A stretch of DNA of 44,954 nucleotides from Bacteroidetes bacterium GWF2_33_38 (GTDB lineage Bacteria; Bacteroidota; Bacteroidia; Bacteroidales; GWF2-33-38). A program made the translations under genes and the position numbers. Every line of letters starts with the position of its first letter. The first letter of the stretch is position 1. Location of the stretch: NCBI GenBank assembly GCA_001769505.1, contig MEOF01000003.1, forward strand, positions 1 to 44,954, in the 5' to 3' direction. Of this stretch, positions 7,064 through 14,819 are shown piece by piece. Under the pieces are notes generated by a model. It had not been told where the DNA came from and did no database searches. It was given only the letters and a program-made list of their open reading frames with translations.

Positions 7064-9718
7064 ATGATTCGATTCATTTTAACCGTTTTAGTCATATCCT
7101 TTGTGCAATTGGTAACAGCACAGCAACAAATAATATTTAGCGAAAGCAAGCCAGAATCTTTTTTGGTAAAATACAATTCGTCGGCAGATAAAACAGTCGA
7201 AAATTTTATAATTAAAAATATTGCAACAGGTTCGAATAAACCATTGCAGGCTACTAAATTTACTTTTTCGTACAATCAAGCCTCTCAAATCATAAAGAAA
7301 AACGGAATTTTAGAATTTTTAGTCGAACTAAACGATGTACACTTTAACGGAGATATTTCGTATAAAAATATTTTTGTCGATGATGTTTTGTTTCCAGCCA
7401 AAGTAAATTTTGATTTAAAGCTTTACAACGCAGCCAATCAATTACTTAAAACATTCGAATTCGACGACGCAAGCATCGATTGGAACTCAAATAATTTGGT
7501 AAATATTACCGAAAAAGACACATTCGGAACTACCGATTATCGATTTGAAATTGTAAATAAAAACTATGTTTACAACAATTTGAATCAAAAATTCTTCAAG
7601 AACAAAATCGAACTTATCGACGAATATTACACACTTGGAAAACAAATTGAAATTGGCTTTCTCGAACTTCAATCCATTAATTTAGAAAACCTAGATTTCA
7701 TGTACGACTATCAACATACGATTGAGAAAAATGAATTATTGATAAAAACCATTAACGACAAAGATTTTTATAATCAATTAGCTCTCAGCAAGAACGACCC
7801 TATAAATCTCGACGAAAATATAAGCAATTTATACGATTTTAATATTCAGTTAAAACATTCGGTAAACGAAATTATTTCACATATTTACGAATATTATTTC
7901 AAAAAAGGAATGGATTTTATGTTAATGGGAAATCATTCGATGGCCGAAATTTATTTCAATAAATCAGTCAATACCAATATACGATTTGCTCCGGCACATT
8001 TTCAATTGGCAAAGTTGCGATATCTCGAAAAAAATTACGACGCATCTGTTTTAGGCTTAAAAAATATTATAAATAATATGAATGCTGACCCTCAAACCGT
8101 AGCTTTTTCGATTGAACTTGCCGAAAAAATACAATCCGACTACATTAATATCGGTATTCGACATTACGAAAACTCAGACTACGAATTAGCTTTGAATTCA
8201 CTTGATAAAGCCAAGGATATTTGCATTACGGTAAGAGGTGTGAATTGCTCAGAACAACTTAATAAAACATACTCGAACACTATAAACGCGAAGCTGAAAA
8301 AATATTTGCTTGATGCCGATATGATGGTAAAAAAAGATTTATTGGCAGATGCTGAAAATGAACTTCAAAAAGCTAAGTTTTTTTATCAAAATAATCAATC
8401 TTATTTTCAATCCGATGCTGATTTATTATCAGGATTAAATTCATTGTTTGTTGCATATTTGAATAAAGGTAAAATGCAAATCGACAGCAAAGCATTTACC
8501 GAAGCCTTAGCTTCTTTCGAAAAAGCCAAACAGCTTTGTATCGAAAACAACTCACTTAACTGCAACGACGAGGTTAATAATGGAATACTTTCAGCCAAAA
8601 ACGGCGTTTACGAAGCTAAGCTCAACGATGCTGAAATACTGATTACTGAAAAAAAATCGAATTTAGCTGAGAATAAGCTAAATGATGCCGAATCTTTTCA
8701 AAAGTTAAATTCACTAACTATTAGCAATCGTTTTAACAATATTCGCATAAAATTAAAACAATTACAATACGCTGAAATAATTGGTAAGGCAAAAGAGTTA
8801 AACCTGCAAAATAATACTGAGGCTGCTTTAAAAGCTCTTGACGAAGCAATTTTGATAGAATCAGAATTTGCCATCAAAAAAGATACTCAGTTGCCTAAAC
8901 TAATCGAAGAATTTGTTAGTAATGTGGTTATTTCAAACATAAATTTAGGAGAAGAATTTGTGAATCAAAATAAACTTTCGGCGGCTCGACAAAACTACGA
9001 AAATGCCCAAAGGTATATGTCAAATTATCGACAAGAATCTAATTCAAAATTAAATTCATTGCTAGCAAGTTTGCACGAAAAGATATTTTCGCAAGAATGT
9101 AAAAATCATCAATCAACCTACAATCAACAATTCGGTGTTGTATTAAATTTAATTGAGAAACAAAAATACATCGAAGCTGATGATGCAATTTCAAAAACCA
9201 TTCAAATTTCCGAAAAATATCCTGAATGTTATATGTCAACTAAGGAAGTCAATAATAAGCGTTCAGAAATATTGCCAGCAATTACTTACCAACGTTTACA
9301 AAAAAATATTAACGATGAAATTTCTAAAGGAAATTATAAGGAAGCTATCGATAAATACAACGAAAGCGAAGCATATTTTTACCAAAACAATGTTGGAAAT
9401 TTCAATTTAACTCACTTAGCTACTATTGATTTCATAAAATCGCAAGGTCAAAGTTTTGTGCATTTTGCAGTAGAAGAATACACCAAAAATAAAGACTTCG
9501 ATAATGCATTATTGTTTTTATCTGAACTAAAAAGTAGAAACTACTCATCGAAATGGGCAAGAATTATTCAAGAAAATTTAGCTGTTGAATTAGCAAAAAA
9601 AGATTTGATTACCCGCTCAAATGAAGACGGAAAACAAGTCGTAGCAAAATACACCAATAATGATAAATGGTACAAATATTTTTCAAAAGCGTACTTAAAG
9701 CAGTGGAAAGGTCTTTAA
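7064..9718 (+). CDS. Secreted TPR-rich protein of unknown function
   Basis: The 884-residue protein has a signal peptide ending VQLVTAQ (about residue 21). A mainly beta N-terminal region (about 22-230) is followed by a long helical part with TPR-like units, clearest at YYFKKGMDFMLMGNHSMAEI and in the paired units SDYELALNSLDKAKDIC and KAFTEALASFEKAKQLC. The two units share an LDKAKxIC/FEKAKQLC pattern and the motif VNC or LNC shortly after. No catalytic motif, lipobox or sorting domain is seen, so it is probably periplasmic and scaffolds protein contacts. The frame is open back to 6908, but the signal peptide and promoter place the start at 7064. I do not recognise the family beyond TPR. Confidence 0.75.
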   Translation: MIRFILTVLVISFVQLVTAQQQIIFSESKPESFLVKYNSSADKTVENFIIKNIATGSNKPLQATKFTFSYNQASQIIKKNGILEFLVELNDVHFNGDISYKNIFVDDVLFPAKVNFDLKLYNAANQLLKTFEFDDASIDWNSNNLVNITEKDTFGTTDYRFEIVNKNYVYNNLNQKFFKNKIELIDEYYTLGKQIEIGFLELQSINLENLDFMYDYQHTIEKNELLIKTINDKDFYNQLALSKNDPINLDENISNLYDFNIQLKHSVNEIISHIYEYYFKKGMDFMLMGNHSMAEIYFNKSVNTNIRFAPAHFQLAKLRYLEKNYDASVLGLKNIINNMNADPQTVAFSIELAEKIQSDYINIGIRHYENSDYELALNSLDKAKDICITVRGVNCSEQLNKTYSNTINAKLKKYLLDADMMVKKDLLADAENELQKAKFFYQNNQSYFQSDADLLSGLNSLFVAYLNKGKMQIDSKAFTEALASFEKAKQLCIENNSLNCNDEVNNGILSAKNGVYEAKLNDAEILITEKKSNLAENKLNDAESFQKLNSLTISNRFNNIRIKLKQLQYAEIIGKAKELNLQNNTEAALKALDEAILIESEFAIKKDTQLPKLIEEFVSNVVISNINLGEEFVNQNKLSAARQNYENAQRYMSNYRQESNSKLNSLLASLHEKIFSQECKNHQSTYNQQFGVVLNLIEKQKYIEADDAISKTIQISEKYPECYMSTKEVNNKRSEILPAITYQRLQKNINDEISKGNYKEAIDKYNESEAYFYQNNVGNFNLTHLATIDFIKSQGQSFVHFAVEEYTKNKDFDNALLFLSELKSRNYSSKWARIIQENLAVELAKKDLITRSNEDGKQVVAKYTNNDKWYKYFSKAYLKQWKGL

Positions 9719-9743
9719 ATAAATAATATTTTAAGGCGATATA

Positions 9744-9773
9744 CATTGAAAAAACAATAATATATTTAATTTT
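9744..9773 (+). promoter_or_regulatory. Promoter for the nucleotidyl cyclase gene
   Basis: TAATTTTG (9766-9773) is a full match to TAnnTTTG, and ATTG lies 18 nt upstream (9744-9747), close to the usual 19. The start site would be near 9780, about 14 nt before the ATG at 9794. Confidence 0.55.
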
Positions 9774-9793
9774 GCTTCAAATTTAGATTACAG

Positions 9794-10447
9794 ATGTCGG
9801 AAGTTAAAACAGTTCAAGCGAAATATATTTTTTTAGATGTAGTAAATTATACTCAAGACCGAACTGTTGAAGCCCAGTCTCATATCATTAAAGTCTTAAA
9901 TGAAATTGTTCAAGAGGGTTTAAATTTCTACGATTTAACATCGGCAAATCTGATTTTACTTCCTACAGGAGATGGTATTTGCATTGCCATAATTAATGTC
10001 GATGAACCTTACGATGTTCATATTGCACTGGCTTTACGTATATTATCGGGAATTGATAAGCATAACACTAAAACTGAAGATGTTATGCGTAAGTTTAGAA
10101 TTAGAATCGGGATTAACGAAAATACCGATAATCTAATTATCGATATAAATAACAATAGGAATATTGCCGGTGCCGGAATAAATGCAGCACAACGAGTTAT
10201 GAGCATCGCCGATGATAATCAAATTTTGGTTAGCCAAACTGTTTACGAAAAACTATATCAACGAGAAAAATATTGGAAAAAATTCACCCCGTTTACCGTT
10301 ACAGTTAAGCATGGTCAGAAAATGGTTGTATATCAGTATATAAACGAACACCAAGGCTTGGCAATTAATCCTCCTGCAGAAGTTGCAAATGCTGCAAATA
10401 ATTCTGAAAATAAGATTATGAAAGCTCTTCAGAACTTTTTTAAATAA
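9794..10447 (+). CDS. Stand-alone class III nucleotidyl cyclase
   Basis: The 217-residue protein is one adenylate/guanylate cyclase catalytic domain plus a short helical tail. The two metal-binding aspartates are present: Asp15 in IFLDVVNYT and Asp60 in PTGDGICI. The transition-state pair Asn130/Arg134 is in GINAAQRVMS. All core catalytic positions are therefore in place, so it may make cAMP or cGMP; the sequence does not tell me which. There is no signal peptide, membrane segment, GAF, PAS or CHASE sensor, so activity may depend on a partner. Its gene has its own promoter and ends 12 nt before the convergent DUF6873-like gene. Confidence 0.85.
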   Translation: MSEVKTVQAKYIFLDVVNYTQDRTVEAQSHIIKVLNEIVQEGLNFYDLTSANLILLPTGDGICIAIINVDEPYDVHIALALRILSGIDKHNTKTEDVMRKFRIRIGINENTDNLIIDINNNRNIAGAGINAAQRVMSIADDNQILVSQTVYEKLYQREKYWKKFTPFTVTVKHGQKMVVYQYINEHQGLAINPPAEVANAANNSENKIMKALQNFFK

Positions 10448-10459
10448 TGATTTTTTACT

Positions 10460-11149
10460 TCAAAAAAAGAAAATTCCGCCACCGTCGTACAAAAAATCAT
10501 CGTGTAAACAAACAATTTCGAGTTTGTGTTTTTCAAGAAAACTTGCTAGTTCCAATCCGTTTTCGTGTTTGAAAATATTTCCATTAAAAAAGATTCTATG
10601 TTTAAAAATGCCACAAGTTCCGCCCAGAAATCCATTTTTATGTTCAATAATTTTTATTTCGTTTGGCGAAAAATAAAAACACGATAAATCATTTTTTTTC
10701 AATTCGTTTTCAATTCCTTTATCCGAAGTTATAAAAACATTATTTCCTATATGAATCAAACTGCAACGAGTATAAGCTTGCGGGATGTTGATGAATTTTT
10801 TATGCGAATTCACATTCAGAATTGACTCATCGGTAAAATTTAATTTGTGTAAAAACAAATCGTTGGTAGCAATGCAATTGTACAAAACTGAATTTTCTAA
10901 ATCACTACCAATATTTTTAATTCCAATTTGAAATTTAAGATTGTGTTTTTTTAAAAAATCAAATAATTTTTTAGGAGAATTTGGAGCTATTATTAAATTT
11001 TCAGAATCTTGATGCACAAAAATGTCGGGATGACACGAAATTGAATTATATGTAATGTTTTGAGTTTTAAACAACAAAATATCATCTGCAATTTTTGCAA
11101 GTTTTTCAATAGCAATTTTTGAACTTCTATAATCAATTATGGCTAACAT
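10460..11149 (-). CDS. DUF6873-like (pentein/GME-fold) protein
   Basis: The 229-residue protein matches what I recall of the DUF6873 family, a proposed guanidino-group-modifying (pentein-like) fold. Landmarks are CHPDIF (39-44), QAYTRCS (124-130), FITSDKGIE (139-147), GFLGGTCGIF (173-182) and the C-terminal YDGGGIFFF. No substrate or reaction is established. The conserved cysteines and the GG motifs are where an active site might lie, but that is inference. It lies 36 nt downstream of the radical SAM gene on the same strand and probably shares its transcript. ATG 11149 is the natural start. It ends 12 nt from the convergent cyclase gene with no clear terminator between. Confidence 0.62.
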   Translation of the reverse strand: MLAIIDYRSSKIAIEKLAKIADDILLFKTQNITYNSISCHPDIFVHQDSENLIIAPNSPKKLFDFLKKHNLKFQIGIKNIGSDLENSVLYNCIATNDLFLHKLNFTDESILNVNSHKKFINIPQAYTRCSLIHIGNNVFITSDKGIENELKKNDLSCFYFSPNEIKIIEHKNGFLGGTCGIFKHRIFFNGNIFKHENGLELASFLEKHKLEIVCLHDDFLYDGGGIFFF

Positions 11150-11171
11150 TTTTATTTTATTTATCCACTCG

Positions 11172-11186
11172 AAACCTGACAGGTTT
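11172..11186. repeat. Short palindrome AAACCTGACAGGTTT
   Basis: A 6-bp inverted repeat with a 3-nt spacer sits at the end of the radical SAM gene and touches its stop codon. There is no T-run, so it is not an obvious terminator. It resembles a short palindrome that is common between Bacteroidota genes. Confidence 0.35.
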
Positions 11187-12196
11187 TACGAACCAACTTC
11201 TATTTGATATTTTTCAAAATTTTCAACTCCAACAAACTGAACATTAAAACCTAAATTTTGAAGCATTTTTCGGTTTTTTTGTTGGTAACCAATGGCATAA
11301 TTTAGTTGTTGTGAATTTACCAAAATCTTCCAATCTTCTAATCTTCTAATCTTCCAATCTTCTAATCGTATAATCAATAAATCATTCCAAATTTCGGTCA
11401 TAACCATTTCATTCAAAGCAATATGATACGGTCCAGCAACTAACGATTTTTCGGAATGTAATTCTTCCGATGGATGCAACCCAACTCGAAGAATTTTTAC
11501 ATTATTCTTCTCAAATATTTTCACAATTTCTTTCGTCCACAAAACAGCATTTTCGAGCGAAAGTGGCGAATAATTTCCATTTTCGTATAATTTTTCCAAC
11601 GCCGTTCCTTTTATAACCAAGGTTGGATAAATTCTGGTTGACGAAGCTCCCAAATTTACAATATCATTCGCCGTTTGAATGGCTCTTTCGAGCGAATCTG
11701 ATGGCAAACCAATCATCATTTGCAAACCCAATTCAAAACCATTTTTGAGAATCAATTCCGAAGCATTTTTGATTGCTTCAAAATCGTGTCCTCTACCCGA
11801 CTTTCGCAAAACTTCATCGTTGGTTGACTGAGCTCCCAATTCGATGGTAGAAACTCCATATTTTTTCAACAAATCCAAGATTTCTTGATTTATGTAATCT
11901 GGTCGTGTTGAAAGTCGAATTCCGCTAACTTTTTTCGATTGAATATATTGATGAGCAATTTTTAAATATTGTTCTTGCAAATCTATAGCAATTCCGGTAA
12001 AACTTCCACCAAAAAATGCAATTTCAACCCGTTTTTCGGCTGACATTGTTGCTAAATATTTTTCAATAATTTCAACAATTTCTTCAGGTTTTGGACTCGA
12101 AAAAGTGCCACTTATTTTCTGCTGATTACAAAAAACACATTGATGAGGACAAGCCAATTCGGGAATAAAAATGGGAATATTTGAATGTTTTTTCAA
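11186..12196 (-). CDS. Radical SAM protein, Elp3-like clade
   Basis: The 336-residue protein has the radical SAM cluster CPHQCVFC, with Cys16, Cys20 and Cys23 in CX3CX2C spacing. It also has FFGGSFTGI, GIRLSTRPDYI, VSTIELGAQS and LGLQMMIGLPSD, all typical of the Elp3/YhcC-like group without a GNAT domain. It should cleave S-adenosylmethionine using a 4Fe-4S cluster; the substrate is unknown. The start must be TTG 12196, because a stop lies two codons upstream and no ATG comes before the cluster. Near residues 277-292 a short tandem RLEDWKI duplication, encoded by a simple repeat at 11323-11366, interrupts the normal family sequence. The DUF6873-like gene follows. Confidence 0.85.
   Translation of the reverse strand: MKKHSNIPIFIPELACPHQCVFCNQQKISGTFSSPKPEEIVEIIEKYLATMSAEKRVEIAFFGGSFTGIAIDLQEQYLKIAHQYIQSKKVSGIRLSTRPDYINQEILDLLKKYGVSTIELGAQSTNDEVLRKSGRGHDFEAIKNASELILKNGFELGLQMMIGLPSDSLERAIQTANDIVNLGASSTRIYPTLVIKGTALEKLYENGNYSPLSLENAVLWTKEIVKIFEKNNVKILRVGLHPSEELHSEKSLVAGPYHIALNEMVMTEIWNDLLIIRLEDWKIRRLEDWKILVNSQQLNYAIGYQQKNRKMLQNLGFNVQFVGVENFEKYQIEVGS
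11323..11366 (-). repeat. AATCTTCTAATCTTCC simple repeat inside the radical SAM gene
   Basis: The stretch is made of copies of AATCTTC[C/T] in direct repeat, for example AATCTTCTAATCTTCCAATC. On the coding strand it reads GATTAGAAGATTGGAAGATT and encodes RLEDWKI twice in a row. The frame is kept, so the gene remains open. The sequence resembles short dispersed simple repeats found between genes in related genomes. Confidence 0.7.
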
Positions 12197-12284
12197 TGTT
12201 TAATTTATTACTTTTTCAAAATTCACTAATTTTGCTTTTCTACAATCGTGTTGAAATGTAGGTAAAATCTAATGACAAACACAG

Positions 12285-12315
12285 TTTGATATTGCGAAAC
12301 TTTGTAATACTTTTG
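12285..12315 (+). promoter_or_regulatory. Consensus Bacteroidota promoter for terC
   Basis: TTTG (12285-12288), exactly 19 nt, then TACTTTTG (12308-12315) is a perfect TTTG-N19-TAnnTTTG match. The start site would be near 12322, giving a leader of about 29 nt before ATG 12351. That is too short for the metal-sensing yybP-ykoY riboswitch often found before such genes. Confidence 0.75.
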
Positions 12316-12350
12316 CGACATCTAAAATAGATAAATTTTAAAAATAAATT

Positions 12351-13277
12351 ATGGAAATTAGTATATACGAATGGGTTGGTTTTTTGGCATTTGTTTTTTT
12401 AATGTTAGCTGTTGACTTAGGAATTTTCAACAAAAATTCTCACGAAGTTAAGATTAAAGAAGCTCTAGCTTGGAGTGGTGTTTGGATTGGACTAGCTTTA
12501 ATTTTTAATTATGGAGTTTACATTTTTCACGGACCAGATAAAGCACTCGAATTTTTAACAAGTTATTTAATCGAAAAGTCATTAAGCGTCGATAACTTGT
12601 TCGTTTTCATAATGTTATTTTCGTTTTTCAATGTAAATCCAAAATATCAACATAAAGTTTTGTTTTGGGGTATTCTAGGAGCATTGATAATGCGTGCAAT
12701 TTTCATTTTTGCAGGAGTTGCATTAATCAATAAATTCCATTGGATTATATATGTATTTGGAGCGTTTCTGGTGTTCACAGGTGTTAAAATGCTATTTACC
12801 AAAGATGAAGGCAAAGTTAAACCCGACAAAAATCCACTGGTTAAAATTTTTAAAAAGTTTTTCCCTGTTACCAATGAAATGCATGGCGAAAAGTTTTTTG
12901 TTAAAATAAATAAAAAATCGTTTGCAACTCCACTATTTATTGTGCTTTTGGTTATCGAATTTACCGATTTAATATTTGCTGTTGATTCAATTCCTGCTAT
13001 TTTGGCTATTTCTAAAGATACATTTATAATTTTCACGTCGAATGTATTTGCTATTCTTGGTTTGCGTGCTTTGTACTTTGCTTTGGCAGGAATTACAAAA
13101 TATTTCCATTTTTTAAAGTATGGTTTAGCTGCTATTTTAACATTTGTTGGAGTAAAAATGTGTATTGTTTCATTTTACAAAATTGAAACCTTACACTCTC
13201 TTTTTGTGATTTTGGCAATTTTAGTAGCTTCAGTATTACTTTCGTTGATATTTCCGGAGAAGAAACATTCGCATTAG
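12351..13277 (+). CDS. TerC/Alx-family membrane protein
   Basis: This 308-residue integral membrane protein has about nine hydrophobic segments and the two family hallmarks: EKSLSVDNLFVF (Glu75, Asp81) and IEFTDLIFAVDSIPAI (about 202-217). TerC/Alx proteins are linked to metal handling: Alx in manganese export, and several TerC members in metal loading of secreted enzymes. TerC is also named for tellurite resistance, but no other ter gene is nearby, so a tellurite role is not supported. The C-terminus ends in a short His-containing tail (KKHSH). The length is normal. The gene stands alone behind a strong promoter and no terminator is clear after it. Confidence 0.9.
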   Translation: MEISIYEWVGFLAFVFLMLAVDLGIFNKNSHEVKIKEALAWSGVWIGLALIFNYGVYIFHGPDKALEFLTSYLIEKSLSVDNLFVFIMLFSFFNVNPKYQHKVLFWGILGALIMRAIFIFAGVALINKFHWIIYVFGAFLVFTGVKMLFTKDEGKVKPDKNPLVKIFKKFFPVTNEMHGEKFFVKINKKSFATPLFIVLLVIEFTDLIFAVDSIPAILAISKDTFIIFTSNVFAILGLRALYFALAGITKYFHFLKYGLAAILTFVGVKMCIVSFYKIETLHSLFVILAILVASVLLSLIFPEKKHSH

Positions 13278-13390
13278 TATTTACGATGAAATCGATAAAA
13301 GTTCTATTTTTAATTTAATAATTTCATGTCAAATTGTACAAGCTCAAGTTAATTTACCTGGTCAAATTTTTTATGTTTCTCCGCTCTCGC

Positions 13391-13439
13391 TGGAATACTT
13401 TCCAATGACGTCAGAATTCATTTATTGGAAAGGATTCCA
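13391..13439. repeat. Inverted repeat TGGAATACTTTCCAAT / ATTGGAAAGGATTCCA
   Basis: The 16-nt arms (13391-13406 and 13424-13439) pair with one mismatch around a 17-nt loop holding GACGTC. There is no T-run. It lies in the 181-nt gap between terC and a convergent gene and looks like a palindromic intergenic repeat rather than a terminator. Confidence 0.55.
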
Positions 13440-13458
13440 ACAAAGGCTAAAAAGTTTT

Positions 13459-14217
13459 CTATTCTTCAAACTCGTCTAGACACTGTTTTATGGCTAGCGA
13501 TAATTCTAACTCAGTGCTATGGTCAATAAAATCGTCGTGAAAACTGCAAAATTCTATAAATGAGCGAATTGTAGATTCTTCGCTAATACCTGTTATCGTT
13601 TTTATTAATTTGGGAGTCATTTTTTTTGCGACTCTTGCTTTTTGTTCATCTTTAGCTGTCAAGGTTGCATATAATCGTTTACTTTTTTCATACTTACTGA
13701 AAGCATTATAAAGTGCGGTAATTGGAGAAATTCCAAGATTACACGGAGCATACGAAGCTAAATTTGGTTCATTAATGCTTTCGTTGAGAGCTTCGACCAA
13801 TCTTTCATTTTCAGTCTTTTTATGATTAACAAACTCATTCTTAAAATCAGAATACGTTTTGAATGGAAAAATATTGACTGCTTTTATTTGATAAACTTCT
13901 GGAATTAAATGAATAGTAACATTATTCTCCGTTGTAAATGAAGAATCAGCAAAACAAAGCTTATAGTTTTGAAATCCAATAGCTGAAAAAACAATTATAT
14001 CGTTTTTTTGAATATAAATCGAAAACTGCCCATTTTCATCGGCAGAAGTTCCAACATTTCTTTCAGGAACTAAAATATGAACATATGGTATTGATAGGTT
14101 ATTTTCTGAACTTACAATTTTTCCAACCAATTGAATTTTATCTTTATTTATCTGAGACAAAACATGTGTTGGAAATACAAATACAAAAATAATATAAAAA
14201 ATATTTTTTGAAAACAT
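13459..14217 (-). CDS. Secreted protein with carboxypeptidase-regulatory-like domain
   Basis: The 252-residue protein has a signal peptide (MFSKNIFYIIFVFVFPTHVL, then SQ). Next is a carboxypeptidase-D-regulatory-like beta-sandwich (about residues 30-105) with LVGKIVSSENNLSIPYVHI, VGTSADENGQFSIYI and ENNVTIHLIPEVYQI. The rest (about 110-252) is helical and unassigned. In Bacteroidota this domain often starts TonB-dependent receptors or heads small surface proteins; no receptor barrel is present here. I start it at ATG 14217; an in-frame TTG at 14244 would only lengthen the n-region. It is convergent with terC. Its function is unknown. Confidence 0.7.
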   Translation of the reverse strand: MFSKNIFYIIFVFVFPTHVLSQINKDKIQLVGKIVSSENNLSIPYVHILVPERNVGTSADENGQFSIYIQKNDIIVFSAIGFQNYKLCFADSSFTTENNVTIHLIPEVYQIKAVNIFPFKTYSDFKNEFVNHKKTENERLVEALNESINEPNLASYAPCNLGISPITALYNAFSKYEKSKRLYATLTAKDEQKARVAKKMTPKLIKTITGISEESTIRSFIEFCSFHDDFIDHSTELELSLAIKQCLDEFEE

Positions 14218-14445
14218 ACTCAAAAAAACTGATAATTGTCGCAATATATAGCTTATCGATTATCTATTGAATATTTTTAACAACTTTTACAATATTATTT
14301 TCAAATAGTTTAGGTGTTATTATCTCCAAGCATATGTCATAAAACTATACAACTATTTCAAATCCTCAAAAAAAAAACGATTTAAAATGATTGTTATTTT
14401 TTTGGTGAGTTCAATTTTGGATATTAGTTTTTTGCTGAATATTAT

Positions 14446-14487
14446 AAGTACTTCAAGGCTTTCAAAACCATGAAGTACTTATTTTTA
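14446..14487 (+). terminator. Hairpin with T-rich tail, no clear upstream gene
   Basis: AAGTACTTCA (14446-14455) pairs perfectly with TGAAGTACTT (14471-14480), followed by ATTTTTA. It looks like a plus-strand terminator, but no plus-strand gene lies in front of it. It might end a small untranslated transcript. Confidence 0.4.
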
Positions 14488-14548
14488 TTGAAATCGAATA
14501 AAAAATAGACATTATACCGAATAAGAAATTATATGCTAAAATTTAAAG

Positions 14549-14579
14549 ATTTGTATGACTCCTTTGGAGTCATACAAAT
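14549..14579. repeat. Perfect 14-bp hairpin with TTT loop
   Basis: ATTTGTATGACTCC (14549-14562) is the exact reverse complement of GGAGTCATACAAAT (14566-14579), with only three bases between. No T-run follows on either strand, so it is not a standard terminator. Confidence 0.6.
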
Positions 14580-14606
14580 TACGATTCAATGTGACCGACA
14601 CAATTT

Positions 14607-14645
14607 AAAAATAAGATACCCGCAAAAGCGGGTATCTTATTTTTT
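14607..14645. terminator. Strong bidirectional terminator-type hairpin
   Basis: A perfect 17-bp stem (14607-14623 with 14628-14644) has a GC-rich top, ATACCCGC/GCGGGTAT, an AAAA loop, and A-runs and T-runs at its foot. It can stop transcription from either side, although the nearest minus-strand gene already has its own terminator. Confidence 0.65.
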
Positions 14646-14652
14646 GAGGCAC

Positions 14653-14672
14653 ATTCCCTTGAAAAAGGGAAT
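14653..14672. repeat. Small hairpin ATTCCCTT-GAAA-AAGGGAAT
   Basis: A perfect 8-bp stem closes a GAAA tetraloop right after the larger hairpin at 14607-14645. An A-run follows on the plus strand. Its role is unknown. Confidence 0.5.
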
Positions 14673-14763
14673 CTAAAAAAACACATATGTGTCATATGGA
14701 AATAGAATTGGTATCAGGCTTTGAAAACCTTTAAGGTCAAGGCTATCTTGTAAATGAGGAATC

Positions 14764-14796
14764 AAAAAAAAATCCCCAACAGATTGTTGAGGATTT
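14764..14796 (-). terminator. Terminator of the C1 peptidase gene
   Basis: Read on the minus strand, AAATCCTCAACA pairs with TGTTGGGGATTT around a 3-nt loop (one G-T pair), followed by a run of Ts (plus-strand A-run 14764-14770). It lies 24 nt past the stop codon at 14820. Confidence 0.8.
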
Positions 14797-14819
14797 GGTT
14801 TTTCGAATGATTAAAAAAT

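Larger units (their letters stand above)
14218..14819. other. About 600-nt gap with a cluster of hairpins
   Basis: No coding region is convincing. The first 220 nt are AT-rich and should contain the promoter of the minus-strand gene at 13459-14217. From 14446 on come five separate inverted repeats with near-perfect arms: 14446-14480, 14549-14579, 14607-14645, 14653-14672 and 14764-14796. Only the last is clearly a gene terminator. ACACATATGTGT (14681-14692) is a further palindrome. Confidence 0.65.

Noticed and set aside
12316-12350. yybP-ykoY manganese riboswitch before terC
   Set aside because: The promoter leaves a leader of only about 29 nt, too short for that riboswitch.
12351-13277. 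Tellurite-resistance operon
   Set aside because: Only a TerC-family gene is present, with no terA, B, D, E or Z neighbours.
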